54,626 bases of DNA from positions 1-54,626 of the forward strand of contig CALMJS010000024.1 of assembly GCA_937864535.1 (NCBI GenBank). The letters run 5' to 3'. Source of the stretch: an uncultured Paracoccaceae bacterium. Its GTDB lineage: Bacteria; Pseudomonadota; Alphaproteobacteria; Rhodobacterales; Rhodobacteraceae. Every line of letters starts with the position of its first letter. Positions within the stretch are counted from its first letter, which is position 1. Below the pieces are notes generated by a model. The model saw only the letters and a program-made list of their open reading frames with translations. It was not told the DNA's origin and did no database searches. Shown here one piece after another: positions 43,399 through 52,474 of the stretch. Made by a program: the position numbers and the translations under genes.

Positions 43399-44199
43399 TC
43401 AGAGATCGCGCAGGAAACGGCGTAGTACCTTTTCCAGTTTCGCCGCCCCCAGTGGCGCCATCGCCTTGGTATGTTCGTGACTGATTGCCTCATCGCTCAT
43501 ACCGGCAGCCATGTTGGTGATCGTGGAAATCGCCGCCGCGCGCAGTCCCAGGAACCGGGCGAGGATAACCTCGGGGACGGTGGACATGCCGACCGCATCG
43601 GCGCCCAGCGTGCGAATGGCGCGAATTTCCGCAGGAGTTTCAAATGACGGACCCGAGTACCATGCGTAAATCCCCTGCTGCATCGGGACGCCTTCTGACT
43701 TGGCGGCTGCAAGCAGTTTGTTGCGCAACTCCGGCTCGTAGGCATCCATCATCGGCACAAAGCGGCGGTCCGTGGGTTCCCCGATCAACGGGTTCAGCCC
43801 GCTGAAATTGATGTGGTCTGTCAACGCCATGATCGATCCGGTCGGCATGTCAGGCCGTAATGACCCTGCCGCATTGGTGGCGATCACGGTATCGGCGCCC
43901 AGTTCGCACAGAACCTCCAGCGGCAGGCGCATGACCGCGCTATTGCCGCTCTCGTAATAATGGGCGCGGCCGCCAAACACCGCGACACGAACCCCTTCGA
44001 GTGTTCCGATCACGAGGTTCGGATTATGCCCCGACACCCCGGCGTGAGGAAAGCCCGGAAGCTCGGAGTAGGGGATCGCGATCCCCTCGACCGCGCCCGC
44101 CAGATGGCCCAGACCCGACCCGAGGATCAGACCCAGTTTGACAGGCGCGTCGCCAGCGATGTCACGGATGTGCGCGGCCAGTTCGGATGCTGTCGCCAT
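43399..44199 (-). CDS. Purine-nucleoside phosphorylase (trimeric class)
   Basis: 266 residues. LGLILGSGLGHLAG, the phosphate site loop GRAHYYE, NAAGSL, and GMSTVPEVILARFLG are signatures of trimeric PNP. It splits purine nucleosides to base and ribose-1-phosphate. Three bases behind the ABC permease gene, so imported nucleosides are split in one operon. Confidence 0.93.
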   Translation of the reverse strand: MATASELAAHIRDIAGDAPVKLGLILGSGLGHLAGAVEGIAIPYSELPGFPHAGVSGHNPNLVIGTLEGVRVAVFGGRAHYYESGNSAVMRLPLEVLCELGADTVIATNAAGSLRPDMPTGSIMALTDHINFSGLNPLIGEPTDRRFVPMMDAYEPELRNKLLAAAKSEGVPMQQGIYAWYSGPSFETPAEIRAIRTLGADAVGMSTVPEVILARFLGLRAAAISTITNMAAGMSDEAISHEHTKAMAPLGAAKLEKVLRRFLRDL

Positions 44200-44202
44200 G
44201 AT

Positions 44203-45465
44203 TTATTCCTTAACATAGGGTTTGCCGTCAGCGGCGGGCGCACGCGCCTTGCCGATCAGGCCCGCGACCACAACGATAGTCGCGATATAGGGGGCCATGG
44301 CCAGAAATTCCGACGGGATCGGCGTGTTCAGCAGGGCCATCTTTTGCTGGAGAGAGTCCGCAAACCCGAACACCAGCGCCGCAGCCAATGCGCCCACCGG
44401 ATGCCAGCGGCCAAAGATCATCGCTGCGAGGCCGATAAAACCGCGCCCGCCGGTCATGTTTTCGTCGAACCTGCCAACAGAGCCCAGAGTGAACCATGCT
44501 CCGCCGAACCCGGCGACCATACCTGCCATGATCACATGGACATAGCGGGTCCGGTAGACGTCGATGCCCAACGTATCCGCAGCACGCGGATGTTCGCCCA
44601 CCGCGCGGGCGCGCAGGCCAGAGCGGGTAAAGAACAGGTAATAGGTCGCCATACCCACCAAAATCAGTGCCCCGTAGACAAAGATATTCTGGTTGAACAG
44701 CATCGGCCCGATGACGGGAATGTCGCTGAGATAGGGAATGGCCCAGGATCGAAATACCGGCGCGTTGTTGAGGGCGCGATAGTTCGAAAACACTTGGCTA
44801 GAGACATAACTGGTGACCCCGAGCACAAAGAGGTTGATCACCGTTCCGGCGATGATCTGATCCATGCGATAGGTCACAACCAGTGCGGCCAGAATGAATC
44901 CAAAGGCTCCGCCGATGATCATCGCCGCCACCAGACCGCCCCAGCCCCCCAGCAAGGACCCCATCAGCGCCCCGGTAAAGGCCCCGGCCAGCAGCATGCC
45001 CTCGATGGCGATGTTCACCACGGCCACGCGTTCGGACAGCACACCCGCCAGCCCGCCCAGCGCGATCGGAACCGCGCGGACCACCGTGGCCTGCAACATC
45101 CCGGTCAGCGAGAACGACTTGCCCGTCGTGGCCCAGATCAGAAACGCCAACACGAGGATCGCAAACCCGATACCCAGTGACAGCGAGGTCCAGCGGCCAC
45201 CGCCGCGCAGGAACTGCCGCACCCCGAGGAACGCCAGAATGCCCGCAGCAACCAGGTTGAACGGACCGCCGGGGACAACCAGATCGCCCAAGGGAATGGC
45301 GTCGGTTGGACGCGACAGCTTGAACGTTGCCACCGAGCCCATTGGCACATCGAGGACGAACAGCACCAGCAGCGCCAAAAGGATCAAAATCACGCCGCCG
45401 ACCCGTGTTTGCCGCGCCTTGGACAAATCGATCTTGTCGGAATGTGTCATGGTCATGTCGGTCAT
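44203..45465 (-). CDS. ABC permease of nucleoside importer (NupQ/YufQ-like)
   Basis: 420 residues from ATG 45465, overlapping the stop of the upstream permease as ATGA. About ten membrane helices; the segment GGLAGVLSERVAVVNIAIEGMLLAGAFTGA is characteristic of the BmpC/NupQ-type second permease. It forms the channel with the NupP-like partner. Confidence 0.92.
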   Translation of the reverse strand: MTDMTMTHSDKIDLSKARQTRVGGVILILLALLVLFVLDVPMGSVATFKLSRPTDAIPLGDLVVPGGPFNLVAAGILAFLGVRQFLRGGGRWTSLSLGIGFAILVLAFLIWATTGKSFSLTGMLQATVVRAVPIALGGLAGVLSERVAVVNIAIEGMLLAGAFTGALMGSLLGGWGGLVAAMIIGGAFGFILAALVVTYRMDQIIAGTVINLFVLGVTSYVSSQVFSNYRALNNAPVFRSWAIPYLSDIPVIGPMLFNQNIFVYGALILVGMATYYLFFTRSGLRARAVGEHPRAADTLGIDVYRTRYVHVIMAGMVAGFGGAWFTLGSVGRFDENMTGGRGFIGLAAMIFGRWHPVGALAAALVFGFADSLQQKMALLNTPIPSEFLAMAPYIATIVVVAGLIGKARAPAADGKPYVKE

Positions 45466-46595
45466 TCTGCCGCTCCCTTTCCGTCCTTGCGGAAGCCCCA
45501 CGGGAAGATGGCCCGCACGAGGAGGGGGGCCGCGATAAAGACGACGATCAGCGCCTGAATGATGCCGATCAGGTCAATGGACACGCCTGCATCCACCTGC
45601 ATTTGCCGTCCGCCAGCCTCGAGCCCGCCGAAGAGGATGCCTGCAAACAGGATCCCCACCGGGTGCGAACGGCCCAGCAATGCCACGGCAATCGCGTCAA
45701 AGCCCAGACCGGCCGAGAAACCGGGGCTTGCCCGCTCCAGAACGCCCAGCACCTGCGCACCGCCCGCCAGACCGGCCAGACCGCCAGCCGTTGCCATCGC
45801 CAGAACGATGATCAGACCGGACGGCATGCCCGCGTATTTGGCCGCGTCGGGGTTTTCGCCACTCGCGCGGAAGGCAAAGCCGATTTTCGACCGGAACAGC
45901 AGCCACCAGACAAACAGCACCATCGCCAGCATCAGGAACAGTCCGGCATGGAGGCGGAGGTTGGGGTCAATCCAGTCCAGCAGTTTCGGCAGTTGGGCGG
46001 CGTCGGGGACCGACTTGGAAATCGGGTCCGAGCGCCCCTCTTTCTGGACAAAGGGTTGACGCAGCGCGTAGTCCAAAATCCGGTAGCTGATCAGGTTGAG
46101 CATGATGGTCGAAATCACCTCGTGCGCACCGGTCAGGGCGCGCAGCGCCCCAGCAATCGCCGCATAGGCGGCACCGACCAGCATCGCGACGATCAGGGTC
46201 AACGGCATCAGAATGGCAAAGGGCAGGTGGTCAAAGCTAAAGCCAAAGATCACAGCCGCGAGGCCGCCCATCAGAATTTGCCCCTCGGCCCCGATGTTGA
46301 ACAGGCCAGCCCGAAACCCCAGCCCCAGTCCCAGACCGGCCAGAACCACCGGAATCGCGGCGGTCAGCGTCTCGGAGACCGCGTTGAGCGATCCAAAGGC
46401 CCCCTTGGCCAGAGCGACAAAGGCCCGTCCGATGGTGCCGATATCGACGCCGGTCGCCAACATGACGACCATCCCGAACAGCAGGGCAATGACCACGGCA
46501 ATCAAGGGAACGACGACGAGGTCCTCGAATTCCTGACGGCCACGGCCCAAGGGACGAAGCAGCGCCTTTTGCAGGTCTTGGTTTGAAAGGCTCAT
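45462..46595 (-). CDS. ABC permease of nucleoside importer (NupP/YufP-like)
   Basis: 377 residues; start overlaps the stop of the ATPase gene (ATGA). Many helices, with GFRAGLFNIGAEGQILMGGLAAV typical of the NupP permease. First of two permeases, partner of the next gene downstream. Confidence 0.92.
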   Translation of the reverse strand: MSLSNQDLQKALLRPLGRGRQEFEDLVVVPLIAVVIALLFGMVVMLATGVDIGTIGRAFVALAKGAFGSLNAVSETLTAAIPVVLAGLGLGLGFRAGLFNIGAEGQILMGGLAAVIFGFSFDHLPFAILMPLTLIVAMLVGAAYAAIAGALRALTGAHEVISTIMLNLISYRILDYALRQPFVQKEGRSDPISKSVPDAAQLPKLLDWIDPNLRLHAGLFLMLAMVLFVWWLLFRSKIGFAFRASGENPDAAKYAGMPSGLIIVLAMATAGGLAGLAGGAQVLGVLERASPGFSAGLGFDAIAVALLGRSHPVGILFAGILFGGLEAGGRQMQVDAGVSIDLIGIIQALIVVFIAAPLLVRAIFPWGFRKDGKGAAE

Positions 46596-48115
46596 GCCAT
46601 AGCTCCTGTCGTCGCGCCCGCCATGGCCAGACCAATGGCGTTGCGATCGGCCTTGCCGCCGGTATTGTCAAATTCCGCGACGATCCGGCCTTCGAACATC
46701 ACGAGGATGCGGTCAGAAAGTCCCATGATTTCATCTAGTTCGGACGAAACGATCAGCACGCCGTCGCCTTCGTCGCGGGCACGGATCAACCGTTCGTGGA
46801 TGTATTCGATAGCCCCCACGTCGACCCCGCGAGTCGGTTGCGAGGCAATCACCAAACGGGTTTGCCGTTCCAGTTCGCGGGCGACGACCATCTTTTGCTG
46901 GTTGCCACCGGACAGGCTTCCGCCGCGCAGAAAAACCGAGGGCGTCCGGACGTCGAATTCAACGCAGTAGCGGGCGGCGGTTTCATGCACCTTGGGCCAG
47001 TCGATCGAGAGGGGGCCGGAAAACTCGCTGTCGTAATAGCTGTTGAGGACCATGTTCTCTGCGATGGTGAAATTATCGACCATGCCGGATTTGTGGCGAT
47101 CCTCCGGGATATGGGCCATGCCGGCCATGTGGCGCGCCCGAACCGAGGCGCGGGTGATGTCCTGACCGTCGAACTTGACCTTGCCACGGCCGGGCCGTGT
47201 CAGGCCGGTGATGACCTCGACCAACTCGGTCTGCCCGTTGCCCTGAACGCCTGCGATACCGACAACCTCGCCGGAACGGACGGTCATCGTCACATTGTCC
47301 AGCGCGGTTTCGCCTCTGTCGCTGATCATGCTGACGCCGGTCAGGGTCAAACGATCCTCGCCGGGTTGTGCCGGAGATTTGCTGACGGCAAATGTCACCG
47401 GACGGCCCACCATCATTTCGGCCAGCTGCTCTTCGTTCAGCTGTTTGGGATCGCCCTCGCCAACGATGCGCCCCTGACGCAAAACGTTGATGCGGTCTGC
47501 GACCTCCAGAATTTCGTGCAGTTTATGGGTGATGAACACGATGGCCTTGCCCGCGTCGCGCAGCGCACGGACGATGCCAAAGAAGTCCTGCACCTCTTGC
47601 GGTGTCAACACCGCCGTCGGCTCGTCCAGGATCAGCACGTCAGCCTTGCGGAACAGCACCTTGAGGATTTCGACGCGCTGCTGGATGCCGACAGGCAGAT
47701 CCTCGATCAACTCGTCGGGCGGCACCTCCAGCCCGTATTGGTCATTGATCGCGCGGACCTGCGCGCGGGCCCTTTTCAGGTCCAGATAGTCGAATTTCCC
47801 GGTCGGCTCGACGCCGAGCACCACGTTTTCCGCGACGGTGAACACAGGAACCAACATGAAATGCTGATGGACCATCCCGATCCCGGCAGCGATCCCGTCA
47901 CCGGGGCCCTCAAACTGCACGGGTTTGCCGTCGATTAAAATCTCGCCTTCGTCCGGGGAATAGAGCCCGGACAGAATGTTCATCATTGTGGATTTGCCAG
48001 CGCCGTTTTCGCCCAAAAGCCCCAGCACCTCGCCCCCGCGGATCACAAGGTTCACCTTGTCATTGGCCACTACAGGGCCAAACCGCTTGGTCACGCCGCG
48101 AAGTTCGACATCCAT
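46592..48115 (-). CDS. ABC ATPase of nucleoside importer (NupO/YufO-like)
   Basis: 507 residues from ATG 48115, with GGAG 7 bases upstream. Two ATPase halves in one chain. The first has Walker A GENGAGKST and signature LPVGIQQR. The second has a degenerate Walker A (GVQGNGQTE) but a full LSGGNQQK signature and Walker B region. This form is typical of sugar and nucleoside BMP importers, where the second site is catalytically weak. Confidence 0.94.
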   Translation of the reverse strand: MDVELRGVTKRFGPVVANDKVNLVIRGGEVLGLLGENGAGKSTMMNILSGLYSPDEGEILIDGKPVQFEGPGDGIAAGIGMVHQHFMLVPVFTVAENVVLGVEPTGKFDYLDLKRARAQVRAINDQYGLEVPPDELIEDLPVGIQQRVEILKVLFRKADVLILDEPTAVLTPQEVQDFFGIVRALRDAGKAIVFITHKLHEILEVADRINVLRQGRIVGEGDPKQLNEEQLAEMMVGRPVTFAVSKSPAQPGEDRLTLTGVSMISDRGETALDNVTMTVRSGEVVGIAGVQGNGQTELVEVITGLTRPGRGKVKFDGQDITRASVRARHMAGMAHIPEDRHKSGMVDNFTIAENMVLNSYYDSEFSGPLSIDWPKVHETAARYCVEFDVRTPSVFLRGGSLSGGNQQKMVVARELERQTRLVIASQPTRGVDVGAIEYIHERLIRARDEGDGVLIVSSELDEIMGLSDRILVMFEGRIVAEFDNTGGKADRNAIGLAMAGATTGAMA

Positions 48116-48127
48116 GCCCAATCTCCG

Positions 48128-48167
48128 AATAAAGAAAACCCGCCGCAGGTTGAAAACCTGCGACGGG
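48128..48167 (-). terminator. Attenuating hairpin between BMP lipoprotein and ATPase genes
   Basis: On the minus strand, a 12-base-pair stem with one G-U pair and a T-rich tail (TTTTCTTTATT) lies in the 63 bases between the two genes. It is the usual place for an element that lets the binding-protein gene be expressed above the transporter genes. Confidence 0.75.
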
Positions 48168-48178
48168 CGATCGTTAGA

Positions 48179-49195
48179 TTACATGCCGACCTTGATCGAG
48201 CCGTCGATGATGCCAGCGCGGACAGCGTCCAGTTCGGCCTTCAGTTCGGCCGGAACAGCGTCTTCGAACGCATGGAACGGGGCAAGGCCAACACCATCGT
48301 TTTCCAGCGTGCCAACGGTCAGACCGCCAGCAAAGGTGCCGTCAGCAGCGGCCGCAATCGCGGCACCAACGGTCGAGTCCATACGCTTGAGAACCGAGGT
48401 CAGGTAGATCGCTTCGTGATCGGGGTCGGTTGCCACTTGGTCCGCGTCAACACCGATGATCTTGAGCGCGTCAGCACCCAGTTCCGACGCCAGAGCGGCC
48501 GAACCTAGACCCACCGGACCGGCGACCGGCATCACAATGTCAGCGCCTTCGTCATAGAGGTTCTGTGCAAAGGCGCGGCCATCGTCCAGCGATTCAAAGT
48601 TGTTGGTGAACAGGCCTTCCTTGGCTGCCGGGTCCCAACCCAGAACGGAAACCGAGGTGCCGTGCTGGCTGTTGTAATGGTTCACACCATAGACAAAGCC
48701 GTCCATGAACGCGGTGACCGGCGGAATGTTCAGGCCGCCAAAGGTGCCGACAACGCCCGACTTGGACATGCCAGCCGCCAGATACCCCGCGAGGAAGGCA
48801 GCCTGATCGGTCGCGAACACCTGACCCAGAACGTTCGGAATGGTCGGGTCATAGGCAAAGTCGACGATCGAATACTTCTGGTTCGGGTTGGCCTCGGCCG
48901 CAGCCTTGGTCGCGTCGCCCATCAAGAAGCCAACGGTCACGATAATGTCGCAGGACCCGTCGTTCAGCGAGTTCAGGTTCGCGGCATAATCGGTTTCAGC
49001 CTGCGATTCCAAAAAGCGGCCTTCGATGCCCATCGCGGCCTTGGCGTCTTCGACACCTTTCCACGCGGTTTGGTTAAAACCGGCGTCATCAATACCGCCT
49101 ACGTCGGTGACCTGACAGGCCGTAAAGGCGTTTGCAGCCGTCATCGAGCCAGCGACAAGAGCCGCAGCCAGACCGATTTTGCTCAGAAATTTCAT
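48179..49195 (-). CDS. BMP family nucleoside-binding protein
   Basis: 338 residues from MKFLSKIGLAAALV. Signal peptide ending TAANA. The mature N-terminus AFTACQVTDVGGIDDAGFNQTAWKGVEDA, in pieces, is the signature of PnrA/BMP purine-nucleoside receptors. It would deliver nucleosides to the ATPase-permease set downstream. The 210 bases before it hold its promoter. No lipobox is present, so it is soluble in the periplasm. Confidence 0.93.
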   Translation of the reverse strand: MKFLSKIGLAAALVAGSMTAANAFTACQVTDVGGIDDAGFNQTAWKGVEDAKAAMGIEGRFLESQAETDYAANLNSLNDGSCDIIVTVGFLMGDATKAAAEANPNQKYSIVDFAYDPTIPNVLGQVFATDQAAFLAGYLAAGMSKSGVVGTFGGLNIPPVTAFMDGFVYGVNHYNSQHGTSVSVLGWDPAAKEGLFTNNFESLDDGRAFAQNLYDEGADIVMPVAGPVGLGSAALASELGADALKIIGVDADQVATDPDHEAIYLTSVLKRMDSTVGAAIAAAADGTFAGGLTVGTLENDGVGLAPFHAFEDAVPAELKAELDAVRAGIIDGSIKVGM

Positions 49196-49405
49196 TAGAA
49201 CCTCCATGTCGGACCGCGAACAATCGTTGTGTCGCGGACAGTTAAAGGGCCACCGAGGCGAAAAGAGCACCGTTTATTCGGCGCGATTCTCGGCAGCAGC
49301 CACGGCGCAGATTAACACGCACGCCAGCGAGTGTACTGTTTGAAATGGTAATTTAGCTAGATTTTGACCCAACGTTCAAAAAAGTGGCGTTAGGTGACCC
49401 TGACG

Positions 49406-49819
49406 TCAGGAAACCGGGCGGGCCATGATCAGCGCGTCGACCACTTTCCCGTCCGGGTGGTGGTAATAGCCCTTGCGTCGCCCGGTTTGTTCAAAGCCCG
49501 CGTTTTGATAGAGCGCGATCGCGGCAGCATTGTCTGCGGCGACCTCTAGGAACGCGGTCTGTGCGCCGCGCGCGCGCGCGGTTGCCAGAAAGCGGGCCAG
49601 CAACGCGCGGCCTTGGCCCTGTTTGCGCTGGGCGGGGTGCACCGCGATGGTCAGCAGTTCAGCCTCGTCCACGATCACCCGCCCGACTGCAAGGGCATCA
49701 GGGGTTTCTTCGATGAAGCAGAACCGGTCTTGGCTCAGGTCGCGAAACTCGGCCTCGCTCCACGGACGTGGAGAGACAAAGCAGGCGGCATGCAACAGGG
49801 CGCGTTCCGCGTCGGTCAC
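49406..49819 (-). CDS. rimI: Ribosomal-protein-alanine acetyltransferase (RimI-like)
   Basis: 137 residues from GTG in a GTGA overlap with tsaB. The acetyl-CoA motif VHPAQRKQGQGRALL and NAAAIALYQNAGFEQTGRRKGYY are GNAT/RimI signatures. It sits directly behind tsaB, the usual neighbour. RimI acetylates S18 in E. coli. Confidence 0.88.
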   Translation of the reverse strand: MTDAERALLHAACFVSPRPWSEAEFRDLSQDRFCFIEETPDALAVGRVIVDEAELLTIAVHPAQRKQGQGRALLARFLATARARGAQTAFLEVAADNAAAIALYQNAGFEQTGRRKGYYHHPDGKVVDALIMARPVS

Positions 49820-50394
49820 GGGAGGATGACCGGAGCGGGATCGCGGGGCGGCGCGGCATCTGCGGCCCGCACATAGAGCGGGGCAGGGCGCGGCGGCTGG
49901 CAGTCTGCCCGGTCGGCGGTGATCAGCGCGATGCGGCGAGCGACCTCTTGGCCGGGCAGGGCCGGATCAGGCGCGTCGCACTCGGTCAGAAACGGGTCCG
50001 TCGCGCCGGTTTCGGTCAGGGTGCGGACATAGGCCTGACCACGCGGCGCGGCGATGCGCACGGTCACCGGGCGGGGGCTGTTGTAGGCCAGGACTTCAAA
50101 TCCATCGACGCCTACGGACGGAATATTCAGTGCTAGCGCCAGCCCGCGGGCTGCGGACACCGCGATCCGGATACCGGTAAAATTGCCGGGTCCGATCCCG
50201 ACACCGATCGCCGTGAGGTCGGACCAAGTTATCCCGTTGTCGGACAACAGCCGCGACAGCATCGGCATCAGGTGTTCTGCCTGACCTTTGGACATCTCGT
50301 CCACATGTGTCACAATCCGCCCGCCCATCAACAAAGCGGCGGCGCAATGCGCCGCCGAGGTGTCAAATGCCAGAATGATCGGCTCAGGCCGCAA
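49816..50394 (-). CDS. tsaB: tRNA threonylcarbamoyladenosine synthase component TsaB
   Basis: 192 residues from TTG, overlapping the NifU-type gene by 11 bases. The N-terminal ASKHA fold reads ILAFDTSAAHCAAALL and the GVGIGPGNFTGIRIAVSAARGLA region is the TsaB signature. With TsaD and TsaE it makes t6A37 in tRNA. No TTG alternative closer to the stop keeps the first strand. Confidence 0.93.
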   Translation of the reverse strand: MRPEPIILAFDTSAAHCAAALLMGGRIVTHVDEMSKGQAEHLMPMLSRLLSDNGITWSDLTAIGVGIGPGNFTGIRIAVSAARGLALALNIPSVGVDGFEVLAYNSPRPVTVRIAAPRGQAYVRTLTETGATDPFLTECDAPDPALPGQEVARRIALITADRADCQPPRPAPLYVRAADAAPPRDPAPVILP

Positions 50395-50944
50395 CGGGAC
50401 GAACCTCTAGCACTTCGGGGATGTAGTGACGCAGCAGGTTTTCGATGCCCATTTTCAGGGTCAGCGTCGACGACGGACAGCCCGCGCAGGCGCCCTTCAT
50501 GTGCAGGTAGACGACGCCGCGATCAAAGCCGTGGAACGTGATATCGCCGCCATCCTGAGCGACGGCAGGGCGCACGCGGGTGTCCAGCAGATCCTTGATC
50601 TGACGGACAACATCGGCGTCTTCCTCGCTGGCATGTTCCTTGTGTGCGGCTGCGCCTTCACCCTCGACGGCAGCGGCGCCCGACTGATAGTGTTCCATGA
50701 TCGCGCCCAAAATTGCGGGCTTGATATGATCCCATTCGGTGTCATCCGATTTCGTCACGGTGACAAAATCGGTGCCAAAGAAAACGCCGGACACACCGCT
50801 GACGGCGAAAATCCGGCGCGCCAGCGGAGACGATGCCGCAGAGTCGGCTGTGGGGAAATCGGCGGTCCCAACCTCGAGCACGGACTGGCCGGGCAGGAAT
50901 TTCAGCGTCGCCGGGTTCGGCGTGGATTCGGTCTGAATAAACAT
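50384..50944 (-). CDS. NifU-type iron-sulfur cluster scaffold (Nfu)
   Basis: 186 residues. Nfu_N domain at 1-85 (MFIQTESTPNPATLKFLPG) and a C-terminal NifU domain at about 110-180 with Cys153-x2-Cys156 (CAGCPSS). It carries [4Fe-4S] clusters to targets. Upstream of tsaB and rimI in one operon. Confidence 0.92.
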   Translation of the reverse strand: MFIQTESTPNPATLKFLPGQSVLEVGTADFPTADSAASSPLARRIFAVSGVSGVFFGTDFVTVTKSDDTEWDHIKPAILGAIMEHYQSGAAAVEGEGAAAHKEHASEEDADVVRQIKDLLDTRVRPAVAQDGGDITFHGFDRGVVYLHMKGACAGCPSSTLTLKMGIENLLRHYIPEVLEVRPVAA

Positions 50945-51050
50945 GGGAAGCCAACCTTTTCTGTCAGACTTCAGATATGCGCTCTGATGGGTCTCGAGTC
51001 AAGGTTTAGAACCATTCCAAACCACGGACAATGCCCTATGAAACAAGACA

Positions 51051-51072
51051 GGCCGCCCACGGATGGGCGGCC
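51051..51072 (-). terminator. Terminator after the small secreted protein gene
   Basis: Nine-base-pair stem (51051-51059 with 51064-51072); on the minus strand it is followed by a modest T-rich tail. It stands between this gene and the Nfu-tsaB-rimI operon. Confidence 0.6.
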
Positions 51073-51095
51073 TGGGTGCAACCTGTCGAGGTTGA

Positions 51096-51452
51096 TTACG
51101 AAGAGGACTTCACCAGCAGAACTTCGGAGGCCAGCGGCTGGCCATCAACGGTCAGAACTGCCAGAACTTTGTCGTTGCTGATGTTCGGGAAGTCGATCGA
51201 GGTGTTGATGTTGCCGCCAGCGGTCACGTCAGCCGAACCCAGCAGTTGGCCCTGAACGCTGCCGGTATAGTCATAGAGTTCGATGGTGCCATCGGCCGGC
51301 GCAACAACGTAGTTGATGGTCACTTCGCCCTGCGAACGTTCCAGATTGCTCTGCACGCCGAAATACGCATCGGCATCAACAGCAGAGGCAGCGCCAGCAC
51401 CCAGCGAAGCAACGAGAGCAACAGCAGCGATCAGTTTGGATTTAAAGGTCAT
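51096..51452 (-). CDS. Small secreted protein
   Basis: 118 residues. Clear signal peptide (MTFKSKLIAAVALVASLGAGAASA), then a beta-rich, acidic mature part of about 94 residues with no cysteine. It resembles short hypothetical secreted proteins of Rhodobacteraceae. Function unknown. Confidence 0.78.
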   Translation of the reverse strand: MTFKSKLIAAVALVASLGAGAASAVDADAYFGVQSNLERSQGEVTINYVVAPADGTIELYDYTGSVQGQLLGSADVTAGGNINTSIDFPNISNDKVLAVLTVDGQPLASEVLLVKSSS

Positions 51453-51816
51453 TTTCAGTCTCCGTTTGGTTTGTTTTCGCGCCGGTCATCTTGGCCGGTC
51501 GCTGATAGAACGGTAGTTATGGCCCCATCCGTCGCTGGAAAAGTCATTGATAAGTCACAAAAAAATGACGATCACTTTCGACGGAGACACCTTGTTTCTG
51601 CGTTGCGGCAAAAACTGGCCGACGACGGTTCGTCAGTGCAAAACCCTCTGTGCGAGGATGCAAAAACAGAGGGCCACATTGCACAGAAGTCGGGTGGCGT
51701 CTGACATTTTTGCACAAAGGGTCAGAACGCAAAAAATCGACCCGTCGCGTGTCTGTCACGCGTCTGTTACCAGAATATGTGTCGGACCATGAAAAAGGCG
51801 CCCAAAGGCGCCGATC
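51453..51816. other. Gene-free region with hairpin and GCAAAA repeats
   Basis: 364 bases without a convincing gene between the secreted-protein gene and the universal stress protein gene. It contains a perfect 8-base-pair stem with a 14-base loop (51644-51673) and several GCAAAA or TTTTGC repeats (about 51607, 51638, 51660, 51707, 51729). It ends in the terminator of the stress protein gene. The secreted-protein promoter must lie near its left end; the rest could hold a small RNA or a regulatory region. Confidence 0.5.
51792..51812 (-). terminator. Terminator after the universal stress protein gene
   Basis: GGCGCC-4-GGCGCC stem and a run of five T on the minus strand. Confidence 0.75.
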
Positions 51817-52272
51817 TTAGGTGATGGCTTCTAGCTTTTCTTTGCTCAGATCGCCCGGAACGATGGTGATCGGGATCGGGAGACTGCCAGACTGGCGCGT
51901 CAATTGCGTCACCAAGGGGCCCGGTCCCTTTTTATCGGTACCTGCGCCCAGCACCAGAACGCCGATTTCCGGATTGGTCTGGATCACATCGAGGATTTGA
52001 TCGACCGCTTCGCCCTCTCGGACGATCAATTCGGGGTCGACCCCCTGTTTATCGCGCATCCATTTGGCAAAGACTTCGAAATGGGCGTGAATGCGTTCGC
52101 GAGCCTCTTCGCGCATGATTTCCCCGACACCGATCCAATGGTTGAACTCTTCGGGCCTGATCACCGATAGGATCGCCACGCCTGCCCCGGTGTGGGCAGC
52201 ACGCATCGCGGCAAAGCGCATCGCGTTCAGACATTCGCGGCTGTCGTCGAGTACCACTAGAAACTTGCGCAT
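51817..52272 (-). CDS. Universal stress protein (UspA family)
   Basis: 151 residues from MRKFLVVLDDSREC; a longer in-frame reading contains only low-complexity upstream codons. The Usp fold is visible as LVVLDDSRECLNAMRFAA, then VLVLGAGTDKKGPGPLVTQL near the end, an imperfect nucleotide loop. It is single-domain. Downstream of trpS, same strand, probably its own unit. Confidence 0.88.
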   Translation of the reverse strand: MRKFLVVLDDSRECLNAMRFAAMRAAHTGAGVAILSVIRPEEFNHWIGVGEIMREEARERIHAHFEVFAKWMRDKQGVDPELIVREGEAVDQILDVIQTNPEIGVLVLGAGTDKKGPGPLVTQLTRQSGSLPIPITIVPGDLSKEKLEAIT

Positions 52273-52359
52273 GGGGGCTCCGTCTTTTGGCCGATATTGG
52301 CCGAACGGTGGCCAACTGGCAATCGCTGCGTTGGGCCGGGGCAGGGGTGGATAAAGAAC

Positions 52360-52383
52360 GCCCCCGGCGGGGAACCGAGGGCG
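52360..52383 (-). terminator. Possible terminator after trpS
   Basis: On the minus strand GCCCTCGG-7-CCGGGGGC forms a stem with one G-U pair and is followed by a TTCTTTAT tail. It is 90 bases after the trpS stop. Confidence 0.45.
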
Positions 52384-52474
52384 CGAGTCTGCCGGAGGGA
52401 CGCCCGGCCAGTCAGATGCCAGAGCGGACAGCTTGGCTACCCAGACGATGGGGCGCCAATGTATCAGTCGTGTG

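Noticed and set aside
43960-45180. Plus-strand frame (406 codons) opposite PNP and a permease.
   Set aside because: Antisense shadow of two well-supported genes in a tight operon.
51544-51792. Short open frames of about 70-80 codons on both strands in the gap before the stress protein gene.
   Set aside because: No ribosome site, signal peptide or family pattern; they overlap each other and the hairpin.
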